A stretch of 33,412 bases of DNA from Actinomadura bangladeshensis. Lineage in GTDB: Bacteria; Actinomycetota; Actinomycetes; Streptosporangiales; Streptosporangiaceae. Positions 23,740 through 29,753 of this stretch are shown piece after piece. Numbering within the stretch: the stretch's first letter is position 1; each line of letters begins with the position of its first letter. The DNA is taken from positions 1 through 33,412 of the forward strand of contig NZ_SMJW01000071.1 in NCBI RefSeq assembly GCF_004348335.1, read 5' to 3'. The notes below the pieces were generated by a model. The model saw only the letters and a list, made by a program, of their open reading frames with translations. It was not told the DNA's origin and searched no databases. The translations under genes and the position numbers were made by a program.

Positions 23740-23797
23740 GACTAACCGAATCTCACTCGGTTTCGGGACGGAACCAACCCCACCCATTGGAGGCGTA

Positions 23798-24931
23798 GTG
23801 GCCGAGGCGTACATCGTCGGCGCGGTCCGTACCCCCGTCGGTACCAAGAAGGGCGCCCTGAAGGACGTCCACCCCGCCGACCTCGGGGCCCACGTGCTCA
23901 AGGAGCTCGTGAACCGTACCGGCGTCGACCCTTCCGCGGTCGAGGACAACATCATGGGCTGCGTCATGCAGGTCGGCCCGCAGGCCCTCGACGTCGCGCG
24001 CACCGCGTGGCTGTCGGCGGGGCTGCCGGACACCGTGCCCGGCGTGACCATCGACCGGCAGTGCGGGTCGTCCCAGCAGGCGATCCACTTCGCCGCGCAG
24101 GGCGTCCTGTCCGGCACCCAGGACCTCGTCGTCGCGTCCGGCGTCGAGCAGATGGCCAAGGTGCCGATGGGCTCCAGCATCGTCAAGGGACTGGACTTCC
24201 CCTACGGCGAGGGCTGGGCCGAGCGGTACGGCATGCAGGAGATCTCCCAGTTCCGCGGCGCCGAGCTGATGGCCGAGAAGTGGGGCTTCACCCGCGAGGA
24301 CCTGGAGAAGTTCGCGCTGGAGAGCCACCGGCGCGCCGCCAAGGCCATCGAGGCCGGCTACTTCGACCGCGAGATCGCCCCGCTCGCCGGGCTCGCCAAG
24401 GACGAGGGCGCCCGCCCCGACACCACGCTGGAGAAGATGGCGGGCCTGAAGGTCCTGCGCGAGGGCGGCGTCATCACCGCGGCCGTCGCCTCGCAGATCT
24501 CCATCGGCGCGTCGGCGCTGCTCATCGCGTCCGAGGAGGCCGTCAAGCGGCACAACCTGACCCCGCGCGCCCGCATCCACACCCTCGCGGTGTGCGGCTC
24601 GGACCCGGTCTACATGCTGACCGGCCCGATCCCGGCTACCGAGAAGGCGCTGGCCAAGTCCGGCCTGAAGGTCGACGACATCGACGTCTTCGAGGTCAAC
24701 GAGGCGTTCGCCCCCGTCCCGCTGGCGTGGGCGCGCGACACCGGCGCCTCGCTGGAGAAGACCAACCCCAACGGCGGTGCCATCGCGACGGGCCACCCGC
24801 TCGGCGCCACCGGCGGCATCCTCATGACCAAGCTCCTGCACGAGCTGGAGCGCACCGGCGGCCGCTACGGCCTGCAGACGATGTGCGAGGGCGGCGGCCA
24901 GGCCAACGCCACGATCATCGAGCGTCTCTGA
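23798..24931 (+). CDS. Thiolase family acetyl-CoA C-acyltransferase
   Basis: This 377-aa thiolase starts VAEAYIVGAVRTPVGTKKGA at GTG 23798, with GGAGG 4 nt upstream; the frame is open to 23705, but that part holds the promoter. The acylated Cys is C89 (DRQCGSSQQAIHFA). NEAFAPVPLAW, GGAIATGHPLGATGG (catalytic His) and MCEGGGQANATI (second Cys) complete the active site. Thiolases cleave 3-ketoacyl-CoA with CoA or run the reverse condensation. The enoyl-CoA hydratase gene follows on the same strand after a hairpin, so a role in acyl-CoA degradation is likely. Substrate chain length cannot be told from sequence. Confidence 0.92.
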   Translation: MAEAYIVGAVRTPVGTKKGALKDVHPADLGAHVLKELVNRTGVDPSAVEDNIMGCVMQVGPQALDVARTAWLSAGLPDTVPGVTIDRQCGSSQQAIHFAAQGVLSGTQDLVVASGVEQMAKVPMGSSIVKGLDFPYGEGWAERYGMQEISQFRGAELMAEKWGFTREDLEKFALESHRRAAKAIEAGYFDREIAPLAGLAKDEGARPDTTLEKMAGLKVLREGGVITAAVASQISIGASALLIASEEAVKRHNLTPRARIHTLAVCGSDPVYMLTGPIPATEKALAKSGLKVDDIDVFEVNEAFAPVPLAWARDTGASLEKTNPNGGAIATGHPLGATGGILMTKLLHELERTGGRYGLQTMCEGGGQANATIIERL

Positions 24932-24945
24932 CGACCCCGTAGTCT

Positions 24946-24972
24946 GCCCCTGGAGCCGCCCGCTCCAGGGGC
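24946..24972 (+). terminator. Hairpin between thiolase and enoyl-CoA hydratase genes
   Basis: GCCCCTGGAG (24946-24955) and CTCCAGGGGC (24963-24972) form a perfect 10-bp stem with a 7-nt loop. No T run follows, so it may only attenuate or set the 3' end of the thiolase message. Confidence 0.5.
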
Positions 24973-24999
24973 GGACGCGGTTCGAGACCGGGAAGAGGC

Positions 25000-25794
25000 A
25001 TGTACGAGACGATCATCTACGCGGTGGACGAGCGGATCGCCCGCATCACGCTGAACCGCCCCGAAGCGCGCAACTCGCTCAGCGACCAGATGATCGACGA
25101 ACTCCTGGACGCCTTCGACCGCGCGAAGGCCGACCCCGACGTCCGCGTCATCGTCTTGACCGGTGCGGGCGACAGGGCCTTCTGCGCCGGCGCCGACCTG
25201 GGCGGCCTGGGCAGGGCCCAAGCAGACGGCCGCCCCCTGGCCGACGCCTCCGCCATCCGCGAGAGCGCCCCGTACCGCCTGTTCACGGCCTTTCCCCGGC
25301 TGGGCAAGCCGATCATCGCCCGGCTGGCCGGCCACGCCGTCGCCGGCGGCCTCGGCCTCGCCGCCGCCTGCGACCTGGTGATCGCCGCCGACGACGTCAA
25401 GCTCGCCACCCCCGAGGTCAACGTCGGCCTCTGGCCCATGATGATCATGGCGATCATCAACCGGAACGTCGCCCCGAAGCACGCCTTCAAGCTCTACTAC
25501 ACGGGCTCCCGCATCACGGCCGCCGAGGGCCGCGACATCGGCCTGGTCACCGAGGTCGTCCCGCGCGCCGACCTGGACGCCCGCGTGGACGACCTGGCCC
25601 GCGTGATCGCGTCCAAGAGCCCCGTGGGCCTGAGCCGGGGCCGCGACGCCTTCTTCGCCATCGAGGGCCGCCCACTGGAAGACCAGGTCGCCCACCTCCT
25701 CGGCGAACTGGTGACCCTGAGCGCCACCGAAGACGCCAAGGAAGGCATAACGGCCTTCCTGGAGAACCGCCCCCCGAACTTCCAGGGCCGCTGA
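25000..25794 (+). CDS. Enoyl-CoA hydratase/isomerase family protein
   Basis: The product has 264 residues of the crotonase fold. ARITLNRPEARNSLSDQMID is the N-terminal signature, AFCAGADLGGL holds the first oxyanion-hole backbone, and GHAVAGGLGLAAACDLVIAA holds the second. The residues after the latter, KLATPEVNVGLWP, include the Glu expected of hydratases. It would hydrate trans-2-enoyl-CoA, the step before dehydrogenation and thiolysis by the upstream thiolase. ATG 25000 has GGGAAGAGG just upstream. It converges with the broken gene whose stop codon lies 4 bp beyond. Confidence 0.9.
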   Translation: MYETIIYAVDERIARITLNRPEARNSLSDQMIDELLDAFDRAKADPDVRVIVLTGAGDRAFCAGADLGGLGRAQADGRPLADASAIRESAPYRLFTAFPRLGKPIIARLAGHAVAGGLGLAAACDLVIAADDVKLATPEVNVGLWPMMIMAIINRNVAPKHAFKLYYTGSRITAAEGRDIGLVTEVVPRADLDARVDDLARVIASKSPVGLSRGRDAFFAIEGRPLEDQVAHLLGELVTLSATEDAKEGITAFLENRPPNFQGR

Positions 25795-25798
25795 CCCC

Positions 25799-26099
25799 TC
25801 ACCCGGTCCGGAGATCGAACTCGGCCGTGGCGAGGCGCAGCAGGTCCCGCACATGGCGGCCCCGCAGCGGGCCGGGAGCCGCCAGAAGCGCATGCACCTC
25901 TTCGTCCCAAGCGGCGGCCTCCAAGGACGGCCCGCCCGGCGGCGGTCTCAGCCGAATCCGAACCATCCGCCGGATCGAGCGAGGCGATGCGGACCTCGGT
26001 GTGGCCGCGTTCGGCCAGGGCCTCGGCTCCGCGGTTCGCGGCCTCCTCGTCCGGTAGGAGCATCCGGTACACGGTGGCATGGCGCGGGACGTGAAACAC
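25799..26099 (-). pseudogene. Frameshifted small gene
   Basis: Two minus-strand frames together give a coherent small protein. The N-terminal frame reads VFHVPRHATVYRMLLPDEEA, then NRGAEALAERGHTEVRIASL; after about 25990-25960 coherent coding continues in another frame (MVRIRLRPPPGGPSLEAAAW to DEEVHALLAAPGPLRGRHVR and ATAEFDLRTG). Beyond the junction the first frame turns Arg/Gly-rich and runs into the enoyl-CoA hydratase antisense. A 1-nt indel near 25975 explains this, either true decay or a sequencing error. The 5' end is uncertain: GTG 26099 is used here, and a GTG at 26129 would overlap the divergent gene. I do not recognise the family with confidence. Confidence 0.5.
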
Positions 26100-26122
26100 G
26101 TGGGGCACGTTGGTCCCGGCGT

Positions 26123-27229
26123 GTGACACTGGCGGGCGTGGAGGTCGGGGAAGCGGTTCGGCGGATGGGGCTGGCGGACGACTACCGGCATCGGCACTGG
26201 GGCCGGGCGGTCAAGGTCACCGACGGCACCGTCCAGAAGGCGGAGCCGGCGTGGCTTGAAGCGCTGCTCCGGGCGCTTCTGGAGGTGACGGCGCCGACGT
26301 ACCCGATGCGGTACGGGTTCGAGGTCGCGTTGCGGCGGCTGGCGTCCGCGCCTGGTGGTGTGGACCGGACGGCCGCCGTTTGCAGCCTCGCGGTCGAGGG
26401 CAAGGCGTGGGGCGATGTGCGGTACGCGTTGCCCGAGGTGGCCGGGTGGCTTGCTTGTGCGCAGCCGGCGGAACATCTGCTTGCGGCCGTTGTCGATGCG
26501 GATACAGCGGATGAACTCGCTGCTTGCCTGCTTCAGGAAACTGCGCTGCGGCATGATGCGACGGCTGCCTCGGGGTTCGCCGCGCGGCTCAAGGCTGCCG
26601 GGCATCCGCTCGGGGGTATGCCGCTGCGTCCGATGGCCGCCGAACGTGAGCATCGGTTGCTTCGGTATCCGGATCGGTTGCAGCCCGTCTGGGGCCGCGA
26701 TGGTGAAGGCGCTGCGGCCGTGCCCGGGTCGGCTGGCTTGGACGTCACGGTGTCGGAGGTTGGCTGCGCCGATGCCCGGCGGGCGCTCAGCGCCTATCGC
26801 GAATGGCCGCCGGGAGGGGAGGTCAGGCTTTTCCAGTTGGACCGTCCTCTTGGCACCGATGAATTCGGTGCCTCACTTTTGCGTGCGCTTCCGGCGGAGA
26901 GTGCCGGGCCTACGGTGACGCGTGTGCGGCGGGCGGGTACTGCCGATGTGCTGCGGACGCTCTTCTACGGGGCCGCCGGCGGGGGCGCATACGGGCCTGG
27001 CATGCATGGTGCGTACGGGCGTGTGGCCTCGTGGGAGTCGCTCGCCGTTTTGGCGGGTGTGGAGGAGAACGACCTCGCCGCCATTGAGCCGGCCGCTGAT
27101 CGGTGCGAGTGGCTTTCCTATACCTCGGACTGGTATTTGCACGTCGCCCCGTCCATGGACGTGGGCATCGCCGGTCTGCGTTTTGACCGGCAGACGGTCG
27201 TCATCCTGGCCATCACGGACTCAGACTGA
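26123..27229 (+). CDS. Hypothetical protein with atypical codon use
   Basis: The product has 368 residues (GTG 26123; GTG 26138 also possible). It appears soluble, alpha-rich in the first two-thirds (WLEALLRALLEVTAPTYPMR, AACLLQETALRHDATAASGF). The C-terminal third contains a Gly/Tyr-rich stretch, GGGAYGPGMHGAYGRVASWE, followed by WESLAVLAG, and ends ILAITDSD. It may belong to an actinobacterial DUF (DUF6183-like from memory; not certain). No signal peptide or membrane helix. Codon use differs sharply from the neighbours: many codons end in T or A (for example around 26450-26580 I count roughly half G/C at third positions), which suggests recent transfer. It ends 9 bp inside the convergent YcxB-like gene. 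Confidence 0.7.
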   Translation: MTLAGVEVGEAVRRMGLADDYRHRHWGRAVKVTDGTVQKAEPAWLEALLRALLEVTAPTYPMRYGFEVALRRLASAPGGVDRTAAVCSLAVEGKAWGDVRYALPEVAGWLACAQPAEHLLAAVVDADTADELAACLLQETALRHDATAASGFAARLKAAGHPLGGMPLRPMAAEREHRLLRYPDRLQPVWGRDGEGAAAVPGSAGLDVTVSEVGCADARRALSAYREWPPGGEVRLFQLDRPLGTDEFGASLLRALPAESAGPTVTRVRRAGTADVLRTLFYGAAGGGAYGPGMHGAYGRVASWESLAVLAGVEENDLAAIEPAADRCEWLSYTSDWYLHVAPSMDVGIAGLRFDRQTVVILAITDSD

Positions 27230-27691
27230 CAGTCGGGCGCTGAGAAGCCCGTCGATCTCCGCCTGCTGATCGGCGTCGAAGGCACCCCTGGGGAGGAATG
27301 CGGCCGGATATTTGCTCTGGTAGAGGAGCCAGAACTCCTCGGTCGTCATGACCTTGGAGAACATCGACCAGCGCATCATGGTCGTGGACGTGTCCGTGTG
27401 GCATTCGTAGCCGTCGTCCGTAATCCGCACCGTCGTGGGGACGCAGAGGAACGCGAACTGGTGCCGGACCCGCCTGCGCAACCAGAAGGACCCCGCAAGC
27501 GGCCCCAAGACCGATCCCACCAGCAGAGCGACGGCCAGACCCGCATCGCCGACGGCGAAGCAGACCGCCGCACCCACGATCAGTACTGACGCCACGACCG
27601 CGTAGATGGCGTTGAGCTGGCTTCTGAGGCCGCGCTGGAAGGCCCGTGCCACCTCGTCCGGGGCGGGTTCGTATCTGATGGTGATGTCCAC
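27221..27691 (-). CDS. YcxB-like membrane protein
   Basis: The product has 156 residues starting VDITIRYEPAPDEVARAFQR at GTG 27691, with AAGGCGG 4 nt upstream. Two membrane helices (about 28-48 and 50-69) follow the N-terminal amphipathic region. The C-terminal cytoplasmic part is a beta-rich domain: VRITDDGYECHTDTSTTMMR, then WSMFSKVMTTEEFWLLYQSK and FLPRGAF. This is the pattern of YcxB-like proteins, whose function is unknown. The longer open frame upstream to 27904 is Arg-rich and was not used. Its last 9 bp overlap the stop of the gene at 26123. Confidence 0.75.
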   Translation of the reverse strand: MDITIRYEPAPDEVARAFQRGLRSQLNAIYAVVASVLIVGAAVCFAVGDAGLAVALLVGSVLGPLAGSFWLRRRVRHQFAFLCVPTTVRITDDGYECHTDTSTTMMRWSMFSKVMTTEEFWLLYQSKYPAAFLPRGAFDADQQAEIDGLLSARLSV

Positions 27692-27827
27692 AACGCCGCC
27701 TTCGTCCGAGTGTCGATCATCATCCTCAGGCCCGCCCGCCCCCGCAACCTCCGGACGGCGTCCGCGCCTCGGGCGGCGAGGCCACGCGTCCTCGCGCCGC
27801 CGATGCGCGAGGGGCCGTCCCGCATCG

Positions 27828-27998
27828 TGGGACGAACTGGAACCGCAGATCCTGGCCGAGTACGCACCGAACCCGAGCGGACGCCTAGGCACCGAGGATG
27901 ACATCGCCGCAGCGGCCGCCTTCCTCGCCAGTCCCTTGGCCGGCTACATCAACGGAATCGATCTGCGCGTGGACGGCGGCATCACGTCGGTCGCGTGA
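27828..27998 (+). pseudogene. 3' remnant of a short-chain dehydrogenase/reductase gene
   Basis: The last 56 codons of the frame read WDELEPQILAEYAPNPSGRL, then GTEDDIAAAAAFLASPLAGY and INGIDLRVDGGITSVA. This is the C-terminal signature of SDR enzymes (R-GT/P-EDIA--FL-S---Y-NG--L-VDGG). Nothing upstream encodes the Rossmann GxxxGxG or the catalytic YxxxK; the sequence before 27828 is coding-poor. The gene has therefore lost about 200 residues from its 5' side, through deletion or rearrangement, probably at a junction near 27700-27830. Confidence 0.75.
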
Positions 27999-28012
27999 GC
28001 GAAAGGAGGCCG

Positions 28013-28048
28013 GTGGACGATCTTGCCTGGGCCGGCGGATTCCCCTAA
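28013..28048 (+). CDS. Possible 11-aa leader or truncated ORF with a strong ribosome site
   Basis: AAAGGAGG (28002-28009), one of the best ribosome sites in the window, precedes GTG 28013 by 3 nt. The frame reads VDDLAWAGGFP and stops at TAA 28046-28048. It may be the start of a gene that once followed the SDR gene, or a leader peptide upstream of the GlnX-like gene. No other evidence of translation exists. Confidence 0.3.
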   Translation: MDDLAWAGGFP

Positions 28049-28097
28049 GACTGAACGTCTGCCCCCGGAGCCCCCGGCGAAGGAGAAGAACCGAGCC

Positions 28098-28854
28098 GTG
28101 CCCTCCAAGCTCTTAGGTCTCCGTACCGTCGCGGGCCGCGTCCGGGCCCTGGCCGCTCTGGTGCTGGTGGCGCTCGCCGTGCTGCTCACCGTGACGCTCA
28201 TGGGAGTCGGGGACGCGCGGGAGGGGCTGCGCGCGCTGGGCCACCGGGAAGGCCCCATGGTGGTCGCCACCAGTGACATGTACCTCGCGCTCGGCGCTAT
28301 GGACGCGCAGGTCACGAACGTGCTGCTCACCGGCGGTGAGGACGGCTGGCTGTGCGACCCGGAACAGGGCTGCGAGCGGTACGCCTACGACATCCGCCGC
28401 GAGGACGCCCAGCGGGCCGCGTTGCAGGCCGCTCTGCTCGCCCGCGAGGACCCGGAGCGGCTGCGGACCGTCCAGGCGGTGCTGGACGGGTTGCACGCCT
28501 ATGACCAGAACGTCCAGGCGGCGATGGAGTCCGGGCGGCGGCGGGACGGCCCCGTCGGGGCGCTGCCGCCGGAGGGCGTCCGGCGGTACCGGGCCGCGAC
28601 CGACCTGATGACGCGGAACCTGCTGCCGAAGGCGTACAACCTGACCCTGGACGGCGCGGCCGACGTCGACACCGCCTACCGGGACGAGCGCGCGGCCGTC
28701 CGAGCGGGCCGGTTCCGGGTGCTGGGCGCCGGGGTCGCGCTGCTGGCCGCGCTCGCGGGCCTGCAGGTGTACCTGGCTGCCACCCGTCGCGGCGCTGGCC
28801 ATCGCCGCCCTGGTCGTGGCCGGGGTGTGGCCGCGCCTGTCGGAGTACCGCTGA
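28098..28854 (+). pseudogene. GlnX-like membrane sensor, frameshifted and probably internally deleted
   Basis: From GTG 28098 (VPSKLLGLRTVAGRVRALAA) the frame encodes a membrane helix (VLVALAVLLTVTLMGVG), an extracellular helical domain of about 150 residues resembling the four-helix-bundle of GlnX (GPMVVATSDMYLALGAMDAQ, VTNVLLTGGED) and a second helix (FRVLGAGVALLAALAGLQVY). Near 28775-28792 sense coding changes frame: the original frame becomes Arg/Pro-rich and runs to 28958, while another frame gives ALAIAALVVAGVWPRLSEYR and stops at 28854, 12 bp before the glnH ribosome site. Full GlnX proteins have, as I recall, two such modules and end in a helix plus EYR-like tail, so a deletion joining module 1 to the last helix, out of frame, fits. 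Products would be non-functional or altered. Confidence 0.65.
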
Positions 28855-28876
28855 GACCGAGAGACGGGAGCCGCAC

Positions 28877-29743
28877 GTGCAGCACGCCGCCCGCAGCATG
28901 CTCACCCTCACCGCGACGGCCGTCCTCGCCGGGCCGGCCGTGCTGGTCCTGGTGGTGACCGTGGTGACGGCGCCGCTGGTGGAGGGCGCCGGCGCGCCGC
29001 CGTCGATCACCGACCGCGACCGCCTGGTGATCGGGGTCAAGGACGACCAGCCGGGCCTGTCCCAGCGCGCCCGCGACGGCTCGTGCGCGGGCTTCGACGT
29101 CGACGTCGCGACCTACGTGGCGGGCCGCCTCGGCGTCGCGCCGAAGGACCTGACGTTCCGTGCGCTCTCCTCGGACGAGCGCGAGAACGCCCTGCGCCGC
29201 GGCACGGTCGACATGGTGGTCGCGACCTACTCCATCACGCCCGAACGCAAGGACCGGGTCACGTTCGCCGGGCCGTACTACGTCGCGCCCCAGGACATCC
29301 TCGTCCGGCAGGGGGAGCGCTCGATCCGGACCGTGCGCGATTTGCGCGGCAAGAAGCTCTGCCAGGTCGCGGGGTCCAACTCCTGGCGCCGCGTGACCGA
29401 GGAGCGCAAGGTCGACGCCACGCTCGTCCCGGCCGGTTCCTACGCCGCCTGCGTCGAGGCGCTCGCCGCCGGACGCCTGGACGCCGTGTCCACCGACGAC
29501 CTGATCCTCGCCGGGTTCGCCGCGACCCCCGGCTCGCGCGTCGCCGTCGTCAACGCGCCGTTCTCGGACGAGCGGTACGGCATCGGCCTCCCCGAGGGCG
29601 ACCTGGAGGGCTGCCGCGCCATCAACCGCATCCTGACCGGCATGTACCAGAACGGCGCCGCCGAAACCCTCCTCGGCCAGTGGTTCACCACATCGGGCCT
29701 CGACACGACCATCACCGTCCCCCAATTCGAGGGCTGTTCCTGA
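28877..29743 (+). CDS. GlnH-like amino-acid-binding protein
   Basis: The product has 288 residues. GTG 28877 has GGGAG 6 nt upstream. An N-terminal membrane helix (about 8-32) is followed by an SBP_bac_3 domain: LVIGVKDDQPGLSQRARDGS, GFDVDVATYVA, TFRALSSDERENALRRGTVD, VVATYSITPERK, LRGKKLCQVAGSNS, DAVSTDDLI and a C-terminal QWFTT. These are the residues used by glutamate/aspartate-binding proteins. No lipobox Cys follows the helix, so it is anchored by the helix rather than by lipid. In mycobacteria GlnH works with GlnX and the kinase PknG to sense external Asp/Glu; here the upstream gene is the broken GlnX-like gene, and no pknG or permease gene is in the window. Confidence 0.85.
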   Translation: MQHAARSMLTLTATAVLAGPAVLVLVVTVVTAPLVEGAGAPPSITDRDRLVIGVKDDQPGLSQRARDGSCAGFDVDVATYVAGRLGVAPKDLTFRALSSDERENALRRGTVDMVVATYSITPERKDRVTFAGPYYVAPQDILVRQGERSIRTVRDLRGKKLCQVAGSNSWRRVTEERKVDATLVPAGSYAACVEALAAGRLDAVSTDDLILAGFAATPGSRVAVVNAPFSDERYGIGLPEGDLEGCRAINRILTGMYQNGAAETLLGQWFTTSGLDTTITVPQFEGCS

Positions 29744-29753
29744 GGACGCCGCG

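Noticed and set aside
28781..28958. Continuation of the GlnX-like frame past 28790 as a real C-terminus
   Set aside because: The residues become Arg/Pro/Gly/Ser-rich and the frame overlaps the start of the glnH-like gene, while the membrane helix and normal ending continue in another frame.
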